From the NCBI GenBank assembly GCA_019694955.1, contig JAIBAX010000020.1, forward strand, positions 1-64,000: a stretch of 64,000 nt of DNA. The letters run 5' to 3'. Positions within the stretch are counted from its first letter, which is position 1. The number at the start of each line of letters is the position of its first letter. Made by a program: the position numbers and the translations under genes. This DNA is from Chitinophagales bacterium. Lineage in GTDB: Bacteria; Bacteroidota; Bacteroidia; Chitinophagales; JADIYW01. The notes below the pieces were generated by a model. The model searched no databases and was not told where the DNA came from. It worked only from the letters and a program-made list of their open reading frames with translations. Of this stretch, positions 1 through 8,842 are shown one piece after another.

Positions 1-2133
1 CCTCCCGAAGGTGAAGCCCTGTTATCATGGTTAAGCCATCAAGATATGTTACCACCCGTAGCGCTCCTAGCTTATGTTCCGGATCAACCGCAGCATGCCG
101 TTTTCTATCCTTTTGCAGATTTTTCCCCCGAGTGGAATGCCATAAAAACTGCACAGCAATTAAACATTCCTATACGCCTGATGGACATGCCTTTAGCACA
201 TAAATTTGCTTTAAATGATAAAGTTGATAAAGAAGATTTTGCCATACAAAGTGATGCAGAGATATCTGCTACAGAAGATATGCCAGCGGTTATTTCACCG
301 CATGACCCAATATCATATCTCGCTGAGATTGATGGATTTGTTGATGGCGAGGAATGGTGGGAACATCAATTTGAGATAACACCACAACCATTAACTGTAT
401 TTGAGGCGATCGCTCATGCTATGAGTGCGTTGCGGGAGGCGTTTCCTGACAATAAACCGGAAGAAAAAATTAGGGAGGCATTTATGAGAAAAGCCATCCG
501 TACTGCACAAAAAGAAATGTATACAGAAATTGCGGTGGTTTGTGGCGCTTGGCATATTCCCGTATTACAGGAAATGCCCAAACAAAAAGACGATGAGGCA
601 CTACTTAAAAATCTTCCGAAAACAAAAGTAGAATGTACGTGGATACCTTGGACATTTGACCGACTGTCTATTGAAAGCGGTTATGGTGCAGGCATTACAT
701 CTCCAGGATGGTATAACCATATATGGAAATACCCCAATGATGATGGTACTCGATGGCTTTCTCATACTGCAAATGTCTTTCGCAATAACAAAATCGACAT
801 TTCTTCGGCACACATTATTGAAGCCGTAAGGCTAACGAATGCTTTGTCAGCATTGCGTGGAATGGTGCGACCTGGACTAAAGGAACTTAACGAAGCTACC
901 CAAACCGTTATGTGTATGGGCGAAAGCATCCTTTTAGAATTGATAAGAAAAGAATTAATTGTCGGCAAGTCTATTGGGAACATCCCGACCGGCACACCTC
1001 AAATTCCTTTACAACGAGATTTTGAAAAACAAATAAAAAGCCTTCGCCTGAAAATAGACGGTGAACATAAAATTATTTCGCTTGATTTACGTGAACAGCA
1101 TGATCTCCAAAAGAGTATCTTATTACATAGGTTGAATTTATTAGAAATACATTGGGGTAAAACCCAACACACTTATGGCAAAGGCACTTTCAAGGAAGAA
1201 TGGAGTTTGCGCTGGACGCCTGAAATGATTATTCAGCTTTTAGAAAAGGCTCCTTGGGGGAATGATATTGAAACGGCAGCCAATAATTACCTCATACATC
1301 TTTCCGACCAATACCATCAACTGTCAGAAATTACCAAGATTGCTCAAAGTGCCATACCAGCAGAACTTCACGTCGGAATTGTTGCCATAATGAATAAAAT
1401 GGATGAACTGGCAGCTAATACAACCGATACAGGTGATTTAATGGAAACCTTCATTCCTTTGGTCAGCATTAAGCGTTATGGCAATGTCAGAAATACCGAT
1501 ATCCATACCATCAGTGTCATTCTATCATCCATTTTTTATAGAATTATTGCCAACTTTCCGTTGAGTTGCAGCAATATCAATGAAGAAGAAGCATTGGTAT
1601 TATCCAAACGAGTTAAGAAGGTTCATGACGCGGTGGTATTATTAGATGACGGAGAATTATCGGAGGTCTGGAAGGAGACTTTATTCAAAATTGTTGACAT
1701 GGATATGATAGAGGCCGTTATACATGGCACATGTTGTAAATTGTTGTACGATATCCATGCAATAGATGATACGGCTACCGCACAGATGTTCAGCCTAGCA
1801 TTATCTGCCGGCAATGACCCCAATTATGCTGCGAACTGGTTGGAAGGATTTCTGGAAGCTGCCGCTACGATACTCATTTTAGACGATCACATTTGGAACA
1901 TCGTTAATAATTGGGTAGCAGATTTGTCGCCGGAGGTTTTTGTCAATATCCTACCCTTACTACGTCGCACATTTGCTACCTTTAGCAGCATTGAAAGGCA
2001 AAAAATCGGTTTGCGTGCCAAGCGTGGAAATACAGCATCATCAGGGGCTTTTACTGCTATTCAAGAACAATTACATTTGGAAAGGGCATTTAAAGTAATT
2101 CCCGTAATGGCTGATTTATTCGGAATAAAATAA
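1..2133 (+). CDS. DUF5682 family protein, 5' end outside window
   Basis: The reading frame is open from base 1 (it begins P-P-E-G-E-A-L-L-S-W), so the first ATG at 46 is internal and the start lies outside the window. At least 710 residues are visible. I recognise the DUF5682 family, chiefly by the motif V-V-C-G-A-W-H-I-P-V-L near 538-570; its conserved His recalls the ChaN/EreA/TraB-like fold, but that relation is from memory and no activity is known to me. There is no signal peptide in the visible part and no membrane segment; the C-terminal half is helix-rich. The next gene, a vWA protein, starts 4 bases after the stop, so the two are surely co-transcribed. In other bacteria DUF5682 genes sit with a MoxR AAA ATPase, a SWIM zinc-finger protein, DUF5691 and a vWA protein; those partners would lie to the left. 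Confidence 0.8.
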   Translation, partial: PPEGEALLSWLSHQDMLPPVALLAYVPDQPQHAVFYPFADFSPEWNAIKTAQQLNIPIRLMDMPLAHKFALNDKVDKEDFAIQSDAEISATEDMPAVISPHDPISYLAEIDGFVDGEEWWEHQFEITPQPLTVFEAIAHAMSALREAFPDNKPEEKIREAFMRKAIRTAQKEMYTEIAVVCGAWHIPVLQEMPKQKDDEALLKNLPKTKVECTWIPWTFDRLSIESGYGAGITSPGWYNHIWKYPNDDGTRWLSHTANVFRNNKIDISSAHIIEAVRLTNALSALRGMVRPGLKELNEATQTVMCMGESILLELIRKELIVGKSIGNIPTGTPQIPLQRDFEKQIKSLRLKIDGEHKIISLDLREQHDLQKSILLHRLNLLEIHWGKTQHTYGKGTFKEEWSLRWTPEMIIQLLEKAPWGNDIETAANNYLIHLSDQYHQLSEITKIAQSAIPAELHVGIVAIMNKMDELAANTTDTGDLMETFIPLVSIKRYGNVRNTDIHTISVILSSIFYRIIANFPLSCSNINEEEALVLSKRVKKVHDAVVLLDDGELSEVWKETLFKIVDMDMIEAVIHGTCCKLLYDIHAIDDTATAQMFSLALSAGNDPNYAANWLEGFLEAAATILILDDHIWNIVNNWVADLSPEVFVNILPLLRRTFATFSSIERQKIGLRAKRGNTASSGAFTAIQEQLHLERAFKVIPVMADLFGIK

Positions 2134-2137
2134 AGAT

Positions 2138-3277
2138 ATGGAAGAAGAACAAATAAAACGGTGGCGACTTATTTTAGGTAGTGATACCAACGATGAACTC
2201 ACCTGCACCCTCTCTAATATTGAAATTGGTATTGACAAAACACTGGAAGCGCTCTATAATACGAGTAGAAAAGGTGGGTTGGGTGCCTCTTCACCAAATG
2301 TATCCCGATGGCTTGGAGATATTAGAACCTATTTTCCCACCTCGGTAGTAAAGGTCATGCAACAGGATGCCTTAAAGCGATTGAATCTGACAGCCATGCT
2401 CACGGAGCCCGAATTATTGGAAACTGTCGTTCCAGATGTACATTTAGTGGCCAATTTGATGACATTAAGCAGAACCATTCCTGAAAAAACAAAGGATACT
2501 GCCCGTATGGTCGTTAGAAGAGTAGTAGACGAACTAATGCAAAAGTTATATACACCAACACAACAAGCTATTGTCGGTAGCCTGAACCGTTCTGCAAAAA
2601 ACCGAAGACCTCGACACAATGAAATCAATTGGCATGAAACCATTAGAAAAAATCTAAAACATTATCAAGAAGAATACAAAACGATTATTCCGGAAGTAAG
2701 GATTGGTTTTGGAAGAAAACGCAAGGCCATGAAAGATGTTGTACTATGCTTAGACCAAAGTGGATCTATGGGTACATCTGTGATATACTCCGGAATTTTT
2801 GGTGCCGTAATGGCATCGATTCCTGCTATCCAAACGAGGATGGTGGTTTTCGATACGGCAGTAGTTGATTTATCAGAAGAATTGGCTGACCCGGTTGAAT
2901 TATTGTTTGGTGTACAATTAGGCGGCGGCACAGATATTGCTAAAGCCTTGCAATATTGCCAACAAATCATCACGAAGCCATTAGATACCGTGTTGGTGCT
3001 GATTACTGATTTATATGAAGGCGGAAACGAGGCAGAGATGAGGAAAAAAGCTGTAGAATTATCCGGTGCGGGTGTTCAGGTGATTTGCCTTTTAGCATTG
3101 AATGATGATGGCGCACCCTCGTATGATCATGAAAATGCTGCCTTCCTTTCCTCCTTGGGAATTCCTGTTTTTGCCTGTACACCTGATCTTTTCCCGGAAC
3201 TTATGGCCACTGCTTTAAGTAAGCAAGACATCAACAACTGGGCAGGAAATCAAAATATCAAAGTGCATCGCAGATAA
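2138..3277 (+). CDS. vWA (CoxE-like) domain protein
   Basis: The 379-residue product has an N-terminal helical half and a C-terminal von Willebrand factor A domain. The metal-ion-dependent adhesion site is intact: D-Q-S-G-S-M at about residues 205-210 (DxSxS), a G-G-G-T-D motif about 60 residues later (the MIDAS Thr), and I-T-D-L-Y-E-G-G as the third metal-site segment. There is no signal peptide, so it should be cytoplasmic. In MoxR/vWA gene sets the vWA protein is thought to present a substrate or effector to the AAA ATPase. It follows the DUF5682 gene by 4 bases and is the last gene of that operon; the next gene, lysS, has its own promoter-like box. The family assignment is firm; the biological role is inference. 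Confidence 0.85.
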   Translation: MEEEQIKRWRLILGSDTNDELTCTLSNIEIGIDKTLEALYNTSRKGGLGASSPNVSRWLGDIRTYFPTSVVKVMQQDALKRLNLTAMLTEPELLETVVPDVHLVANLMTLSRTIPEKTKDTARMVVRRVVDELMQKLYTPTQQAIVGSLNRSAKNRRPRHNEINWHETIRKNLKHYQEEYKTIIPEVRIGFGRKRKAMKDVVLCLDQSGSMGTSVIYSGIFGAVMASIPAIQTRMVVFDTAVVDLSEELADPVELLFGVQLGGGTDIAKALQYCQQIITKPLDTVLVLITDLYEGGNEAEMRKKAVELSGAGVQVICLLALNDDGAPSYDHENAAFLSSLGIPVFACTPDLFPELMATALSKQDINNWAGNQNIKVHRR

Positions 3278-3327
3278 TATCAAAATTATCAAATTATAAA
3301 CCTGCCGCTTTCAAAGAATTGTTTGTT

Positions 3328-3335
3328 TATTTTTG
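3328..3335 (+). promoter_or_regulatory. putative -7 promoter box for lysS
   Basis: TATTTTTG matches the Bacteroidota -7 consensus TAnnTTTG and lies 19 bases before the lysS ATG. No clear TTTG is seen at the expected -33 position, so only the -7 half is supported. Confidence 0.35.
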
Positions 3336-3354
3336 TGTTCCTTAAAAATATCAT

Positions 3355-4887
3355 ATGCATCTAAGTGAACAAGAGATTATCCGTAGAGAAAAATTACAAC
3401 AAATTATAGATTTGGGTATCGACCCATATCCCGCCCCTTTATTTCCCGTCTCTCATACGTCTATAGAAATTCTTGAAGGCTATCAAGAAGAAATATTGGA
3501 AGATGGCACCAAGAATCGCCTCAATTTTCAGGAAGTAGCGTTGGCGGGAAGGTTAATGGTGGCACGTCCGGGCGGAAAGGCGAGTTTTGCCAACATACAA
3601 GATGCACATGGAAGGATACAAATATATGTCCGCAGAGATGATATCTGTCCAGATGATGATAAAACCCTATATGATATTTTATTTTGTAAATTATTGGATA
3701 TTGGCGATTATATCGGTGTAAAAGGGTATGTATTTAAAACCAAAACGGGAGAAGTGTCTATTCATGTCAAGGAATTGACCTTGTTATCAAAAGCCCTTAA
3801 GCCACTACCTGTTGTAAAAACAGACCATGATGGGAATGTTTACGATGCATTTACAGATATAGAATTGCGGTATCGTCAACGTTATGTGGACCTGACTGTC
3901 AATAGAGGTATCAAAGATATTTTCATTAAGCGGGCTAAGATGATACAAGTCATCCGCGATTATCTTTTAGACCATGGTGCCTTGGAAGTAGATACGCCTG
4001 TACTACAAAATATTCCGGGCGGTGCTGCTGCCAGACCCTTTATCACGCACCACAATGCCCTTGATATTCCTTTGTATTTGAGAATTGCCAACGAACTGTA
4101 CTTAAAAAGGCTGATTGTAGGTGGTTTTGATTTTGTCTTCGAGTTCAGCCGCAATTTCAGGAACGAAGGCATGGACAGAACCCATAATCCCGAATTCACT
4201 GTATTGGAATTCTATGTGGCATACAAGGATTATTTTTGGATGATGGATTTTACTGAAAAATTATTGGAAAAGATAGCACTTACCCTTTATGGCACCACAG
4301 ATGTGCAGGTTGGAGAACAAATCATCAGTTTTAAAGCACCTTTTAGAAGGATTTCTATATTGGAAGCCATACAAGAAAAAACAGGTATCGACATCAGTGA
4401 AATGGATGAGCAAGGATTGATGGATGTTTGCAAGCAATTGCACATCGAAACGCAACCTTCTATGGGTAAAGGGAAACTAATAGACGAAATCTTTGGAGCA
4501 ACAGCTGAGAAATCTTTTATTCAACCGACCTTCATTACGGATTATCCGGTAGAAATGAGTCCGCTTACCAAAAAACATAGGAGTAAGGCAGGTTTAGTAG
4601 AGCGTTTCGAATTGATGATCAATGGCAAAGAGGTAGCAAATGCCTATAGTGAGTTGAATGACCCTATCGACCAACGTGCCAGATTTGAAGAGCAGGTGCA
4701 ATTGATGGAGCGTGGTGATGATGAAGCGATGTTCATCGACCACGACTTCTTGCGAGCCATGGAATATGGTATGCCGCCGATGTCGGGCATAGGCTTCGGT
4801 ATCGACCGATTGGCGATGTTGTTTACCAACCAAAGTTCTATTCAGGAGGTATTGTTTTTTCCACAGATGCGGGGAGAAGGGCAATAA
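3355..4887 (+). CDS. lysS: lysyl-tRNA synthetase, class II
   Basis: Charges tRNA-Lys with lysine using ATP. The 510-residue length is normal for bacterial LysS. An N-terminal OB-fold anticodon-binding domain (about residues 55-150) is followed by the class II catalytic core: motif 1 around R-Y-R-Q-R-Y-V-D-L (about 172-180), motif 2 as F-S-R-N-F-R-N-E-G (about 263-271), and motif 3 as G-I-G-F-G-I-D-R-L (about 478-486). The start ATG at 3355 has a sensible N-terminus (L-S-E-Q-E-I-I-R-R-E-K-L, as in other LysS proteins) and a promoter-like box just upstream. It is monocistronic or the first gene of a short unit; the following barrel-protein gene starts 38 bases downstream and seems unrelated in function. 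Confidence 0.97.
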   Translation: MHLSEQEIIRREKLQQIIDLGIDPYPAPLFPVSHTSIEILEGYQEEILEDGTKNRLNFQEVALAGRLMVARPGGKASFANIQDAHGRIQIYVRRDDICPDDDKTLYDILFCKLLDIGDYIGVKGYVFKTKTGEVSIHVKELTLLSKALKPLPVVKTDHDGNVYDAFTDIELRYRQRYVDLTVNRGIKDIFIKRAKMIQVIRDYLLDHGALEVDTPVLQNIPGGAAARPFITHHNALDIPLYLRIANELYLKRLIVGGFDFVFEFSRNFRNEGMDRTHNPEFTVLEFYVAYKDYFWMMDFTEKLLEKIALTLYGTTDVQVGEQIISFKAPFRRISILEAIQEKTGIDISEMDEQGLMDVCKQLHIETQPSMGKGKLIDEIFGATAEKSFIQPTFITDYPVEMSPLTKKHRSKAGLVERFELMINGKEVANAYSELNDPIDQRARFEEQVQLMERGDDEAMFIDHDFLRAMEYGMPPMSGIGFGIDRLAMLFTNQSSIQEVLFFPQMRGEGQ

Positions 4888-4925
4888 ATGTATCTAAAAT
4901 TTCCATTACAATTTAACGCATTAAT

Positions 4926-6110
4926 ATGAAAAACATCTTAATTCTAATCATTTCATTTCTTTCATTCAACTTATTAGCCCAAGATCATTCTATAGAAATC
5001 TCTTTAGCTGATAATAACAATATCTCAGGGAAGGTATATACTGCCAAGGTAATTGACATATTGAGCTGGAAAACCATTAAATATTTTGATGGAGAAAAGG
5101 ATGTCAATCTTCCTCTTAATGAGGTAAAAGCTTTTATTATCGATTCAACAAGATCTTTTGAACTTGTGATAATCAAGGGCAATAGATATATCGCCCAGTT
5201 ATTAGTTGATGGAAGCATAAGTCTGTATAAGGTAATGCCTACCGAAGTATTAGAGGAGTTTTACATATACAAGGATGGAGAAAATGAATTTGTAAAGTTA
5301 ACGAAGACAAATAGAGCCGCATTATATAATTTATATTTTAAAGATTGTAACGAATTTTCTGAAGAGAATCTTTTTAAGTTAAAAGGGAAGTTTTCCGAAG
5401 ACCAATTAATTAATCACTTCCAAAAGTATTATGCATGCTTAGGTGAATCAACTACAGCACATACCAAAAAACAATATAATAAAACTGACCTTTATATTCA
5501 TGCTGGAGGTGGGCTACAGTATTTTAAACCTACTTTTATTGATGAATATAACACTTTCTATCAGGCAAACCATACTTCGCAATTAAATTATTACATCAAT
5601 ACAGAGTTAATTGCAAAAGTAAAGCCTATCATTTCGGTTTCCTTTCTTTTGGGGTTCGAATCAAAAACAGCTTTACTTGAAAAACAGAAAACTTTAGCCT
5701 TTACAAACTCTATTGATTCAATTTCAGGGCAAGTAAACATCAATCAGGTTTCTTTAGGCTCTAACCTAAGGGTTTATTTTACAAAGAAAGCTTTCCAGCC
5801 TTATTTTTTAGCAGGATTAAGATTCGGAATAAGACCAACATCTGAAACCTTTTATACCTTTAAGAATAGGTATTACAATGTCTACAATGAGGAAACATTA
5901 GACAATATTGACCAATTCTCAATTGGATTTGGCACTGGATTAGGAATGCAATATACTATTAGAAATAAAGCCTATTTGGGTGTTGATGCCGGAATAAAGT
6001 ATGATATTTCTAATTTCGGATACTCTGCTGGAGGAATAAATGAATTTTCTTATTGCTTCGGAATAAACCTTGGTTTTAAAATAGCAACCACTCACGCTAA
6101 AAAAGACTAA
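4926..6110 (+). CDS. outer-membrane beta-barrel protein
   Basis: The 394-residue product begins with a clear signal peptide (M-K-N-I-L-I-L-I-I-S, cleavage after L-L-A-Q at about residue 19). Residues about 20-180 form a mixed region without a domain I recognise. From about residue 190 to the end, alternating hydrophobic/aromatic strands and repeated glycine-rich turns look like the small 8-strand porin-like barrel common in Bacteroidota (PorT/OmpW-like fold). The C-terminus (F-G-I-N-L-G-F-K-I) fits a final barrel strand. It is convergent with the DoxX-like gene, whose stop is 2 bases away. Function is unknown; an outer-membrane location is inferred from the signal peptide and barrel pattern. 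Confidence 0.75.
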   Translation: MKNILILIISFLSFNLLAQDHSIEISLADNNNISGKVYTAKVIDILSWKTIKYFDGEKDVNLPLNEVKAFIIDSTRSFELVIIKGNRYIAQLLVDGSISLYKVMPTEVLEEFYIYKDGENEFVKLTKTNRAALYNLYFKDCNEFSEENLFKLKGKFSEDQLINHFQKYYACLGESTTAHTKKQYNKTDLYIHAGGGLQYFKPTFIDEYNTFYQANHTSQLNYYINTELIAKVKPIISVSFLLGFESKTALLEKQKTLAFTNSIDSISGQVNINQVSLGSNLRVYFTKKAFQPYFLAGLRFGIRPTSETFYTFKNRYYNVYNEETLDNIDQFSIGFGTGLGMQYTIRNKAYLGVDAGIKYDISNFGYSAGGINEFSYCFGINLGFKIATTHAKKD

Positions 6111-6111
6111 C

Positions 6112-6474
6112 TCATATCATCACACTCCAAGTCCAATACATCAATAACAACTGTAATGGAATACGCAATATCAACAACCCATATTTGCCTTTGAGTAATT
6201 TTGGCGGATGAATGAGGTGCGGGATATGTATTAACAAGAGATAGGCGGTAAGCATACCTATGGTAACGAAAACGGAGATATTTCTAGTCTGCGGCAACAG
6301 CAATCCAACCGATAAAAGCACTTGCCCTGCTCCAGTCAATTGATTCAAGAATTCCTTATATTGAAGAAAATCCGGCATGATAGATAGGTAAAACTTAGGT
6401 TTCAAGAAATGGTTGATGCCCGCAAACATATAGAAGGCTACCAAAACATAAAGAGATATTTGTTGCCACATCAT
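6112..6474 (-). CDS. DoxX-like small membrane protein
   Basis: The product of about 120 residues starts M-M-W-Q-Q-I-S-L-Y and has four hydrophobic segments, with the motif F-A-G-I-N-H-F near the N-terminus followed by F-Y-L-S-I-M-P, typical of the DoxX/DoxD-like family of four-helix membrane proteins. I chose the ATG at 6474 because it gives the normal family start; the longer open frame runs back into the end of the phospholipase gene. It lies 29 bases after that gene on the same strand and may be co-transcribed. DoxX-like proteins have been linked to respiratory or redox membrane functions, but this subgroup has no firm role. Confidence 0.8.
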   Translation of the reverse strand: MMWQQISLYVLVAFYMFAGINHFLKPKFYLSIMPDFLQYKEFLNQLTGAGQVLLSVGLLLPQTRNISVFVTIGMLTAYLLLIHIPHLIHPPKLLKGKYGLLILRIPLQLLLMYWTWSVMI

Positions 6475-6503
6475 TTTCTTCGAAAGATATACATTTTTAC
6501 CAA

Positions 6504-7658
6504 TTATTCTACAACTTTGCCTAAATCCAGATGGTCTGCGGCATTTTGCGGATTGATTTTGATCAAATCGCCGTCCGGAAACTGACAACTATAAGAAGTA
6601 AATCGTGTATCTGGGCGATAATAGTCGGTTGATAGAATCTGCGCTCCACACCTGAAGGCGGCGTCTTGCCTAGTATAATCATTGGTTTTATTCTGATTAC
6701 CCGGCTCATCACACCTAGTTCTAACCATGTATCCTTTTTGAACCGCATCAATTATTTTATTCCACTCACTAATTGGGTCATCGTACAACAAAACGGCGGC
6801 TTCGGGTTTTCCTTTTTGTGAACCGGTGAAGATAATCCTATTTTGTAGTGAAGGATGGTCAATTAAATAATTATCTCGCCCTTCCCCAATCATTACAAAC
6901 ATAAATTTACCACGCGATTCTCCCAATGTAGGCCAGTTATTAGCTAATACAGCCTCTTCTAAAGTAGCATAACTTCCTCTGACATCATCAGGAGTTATTA
7001 CCTTATCTAAGGAGGAGCCGAACACAGATTTAATTTCTTCATCTATTTCATCACAACGCTCCTTCGTAAAAGGGATAGGTTCTGCAAAACCTAAGCCTAT
7101 AACACTTCCGACACTAAAAGCTTTTGTTTCAACAAGGATGGTAATGGGTACATGTGTTGGGTGTTTATCTGACCAATCTTTAAATAACTGAAGTGCTTGC
7201 TTGAAGGTATATACATGTGTTTCAAAATCTATATCAGGGATATGCATAACTTTTAAACCGGGATACTTAAGAACCTCCACACCTGAAGCTTCTGGAAGCC
7301 CTGCCAATAAATTACCTCTCCGACGATAAAACAGCCCTCCGGCGGTATCATTATAGATATCTATTTCGAAGGTACGCATTTTATATATATTCAGTTGATC
7401 TTCTATCGTTTCATGCGAATAATCTAATTTTGTAACATCCAATTCATCCGGCAAAATATTATTGATAGATTTCAAAGCCTGATAGAGTGGTGTACTCATC
7501 CTTTTATGGTAGCTATTATGGCTGCCGAGGTATTGGTATTGATTTATCTTGAGCTTATCTAATTCCGTTTGATCTAATACATAACCCACTCGAGCATTTT
7601 CCTTCTTACAAGAAAATACCATAAGAACCATAGAAAAAAGGCAAGTCCAAAACTTCAT
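6504..7658 (-). CDS. PI-PLC-like (Ca2+-dependent type) phospholipase lipoprotein
   Basis: The product of 384 residues has a lipoprotein signal (M-K-F-W-T-C-L-F..., lipobox V-F-S-C then K-K-E), so it should be a membrane-anchored envelope protein. The mature part resembles the Ca2+-dependent phosphatidylinositol-specific phospholipase C1 group: Y-L-G-S-H-N-S-Y-H near residue 47 carries the first catalytic His, R-T-F-E-I-D-I-Y holds acidic metal-site residues, and K-V-M-H-I-P-D matches the second His region. The ATG at 7658 is preferred over a TTG 9 bases upstream because it gives a compact lipoprotein signal. It may form a transcription unit with the DoxX-like gene. Substrate is not established; the family also includes enzymes acting on other phosphodiesters. 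Confidence 0.75.
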   Translation of the reverse strand: MKFWTCLFSMVLMVFSCKKENARVGYVLDQTELDKLKINQYQYLGSHNSYHKRMSTPLYQALKSINNILPDELDVTKLDYSHETIEDQLNIYKMRTFEIDIYNDTAGGLFYRRRGNLLAGLPEASGVEVLKYPGLKVMHIPDIDFETHVYTFKQALQLFKDWSDKHPTHVPITILVETKAFSVGSVIGLGFAEPIPFTKERCDEIDEEIKSVFGSSLDKVITPDDVRGSYATLEEAVLANNWPTLGESRGKFMFVMIGEGRDNYLIDHPSLQNRIIFTGSQKGKPEAAVLLYDDPISEWNKIIDAVQKGYMVRTRCDEPGNQNKTNDYTRQDAAFRCGAQILSTDYYRPDTRFTSYSCQFPDGDLIKINPQNAADHLDLGKVVE

Positions 7659-7900
7659 AATAAACAATTAATAATTAATGGTTACTACAAGGTAAATAAA
7701 TATTTTAATAATATCTCATACCTTGGCTGTATATTTATTAAAATTGAATAGACATCGATAATTAATTTATCACAATTGGCTTTTACCTACCCGATTGCGT
7801 TGGTAAAAAGATATTTCTTCAACTAATTCACAACCAATGTAATCAAAAAAATATCGACATATTGGAACATTTATTTGCCACATTTTCTACGGTTTAACCA

Positions 7901-7934
7901 AAACAAAAAAGGGTTGCCGTACGACAACCCTTTT
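7901..7934 (-). terminator. rho-independent terminator after the lipoprotein pair
   Basis: A nearly perfect 14-bp palindrome (AAAGGGTTGCC / GACAACCCTTT with one G-U pair) lies 18 bases past the stop of the minus-strand lipoprotein gene, and on the minus strand it runs into a T-rich tract. The remaining stretch 7659-7900 shows no gene. Confidence 0.75.
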
Positions 7935-7951
7935 AACTTATACTAATATAA

Positions 7952-8332
7952 CTATTGTTTAGTTACGGTAAATGTTCCACCACCTGATGTACTTGAATTA
8001 ACTCCGTATGTTCCATTAATAGTCTTATCATCATCAGATACAGTGCCTGCTAAAGAAAATATGTTTCCCGAGGAAGTGTACCTATATGTACCCCTAAAAT
8101 TCTTTCCGATTACCGTCCATGTTCCTGTAGCCTGACTCACATCTCCAAGACCATCGACAACACCCAACGTACCTAAATCATTTAGGATTAGCGTAAAATC
8201 ATTAGTTGAATTATAAGTACCTACCCACTTTCCATTATAATCAGGAATTACAGTACATTCCTCTTTCTTACAATTTGTAAACAACATAGCAGAAACTAGG
8301 ATTAATATGATATATTTGTTAATTGCTTTCAT
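7952..8332 (-). CDS. small lipocalin-like lipoprotein (paralogue of neighbour)
   Basis: The 126-residue product has a lipoprotein signal ending in T-N-C-K-K-E-E-C. The mature part contains G-K-W-V-G-T-Y, later T-G-T-W-T-V and F-R-G-T-Y-R-Y, then a G-T-F-T-V-T end: the short alternating strands of a small lipocalin-like or META/DUF-type beta-barrel. It follows the next lipoprotein gene by 11 bases and shares with it the C-K-K-E-x-C start, the W-V-G-x-Y strand and the G-T-W-T repeat, so the two are tandem duplicates that have diverged. A strong terminator hairpin follows. No function can be assigned. Confidence 0.75.
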   Translation of the reverse strand: MKAINKYIILILVSAMLFTNCKKEECTVIPDYNGKWVGTYNSTNDFTLILNDLGTLGVVDGLGDVSQATGTWTVIGKNFRGTYRYTSSGNIFSLAGTVSDDDKTINGTYGVNSSTSGGGTFTVTKQ

Positions 8333-8343
8333 AATAAGATTTT

Positions 8344-8772
8344 TTATTGTTTAACCATTTTAATTACACCAGAACCCGTAGTTGCACCATTTTGCCCACG
8401 TGTACCAGAAAAGCTTTCAAAATCTGAAGACATGGTAGCAACAATATTTCTATTAACATCTAAAGTTAAAAATTTAAAAGTTGCTCTAAAGGTTGTGCCA
8501 TCTAATGTCCATGTACCTTTTGCCTTATTTGCATCAGGAGCAGTTGGCGTTGTTAATCCATCATGAACAATAATTTCGCCGGTAGAATTGATTTCAAAAG
8601 TTACATCCACATTCGTCAATGCGGTATCGGTACAAGAACTACAGTACTTCCCTACCCAAACACCCGAAATCTTTGTAATATCATCTGCTTCTGGGCAATC
8701 TTCTTTCTTGCACCCAAATAATGCCACAGCTACTATTGCCACGGCAAAGAATAATCTCAATTGTCTTTTCAT
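8344..8772 (-). CDS. small lipocalin-like lipoprotein (paralogue of neighbour)
   Basis: The 142-residue product has a lipoprotein signal ending in A-L-F-G-C-K-K-E-D-C. The mature part has G-V-W-V-G-K-Y, then an extra Cys pair (Y-C-S-S-C), K-G-T-W-T-L-D-G-T-T-F-R-A-T-F, and a G-S-G-V-I-K end. It is the first gene of a two-gene unit with the paralogue 11 bases downstream. The added C-x-x-C in this copy could form a disulfide or bind metal; the second copy lacks it. Function unknown. Confidence 0.75.
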   Translation of the reverse strand: MKRQLRLFFAVAIVAVALFGCKKEDCPEADDITKISGVWVGKYCSSCTDTALTNVDVTFEINSTGEIIVHDGLTTPTAPDANKAKGTWTLDGTTFRATFKFLTLDVNRNIVATMSSDFESFSGTRGQNGATTGSGVIKMVKQ

Positions 8773-8842
8773 ATTGCTTATTTTTTGTTAAATATACAAA
8801 AAAATTACAATATATAAATTCTCAGCATTTTAATTAAAAAAA

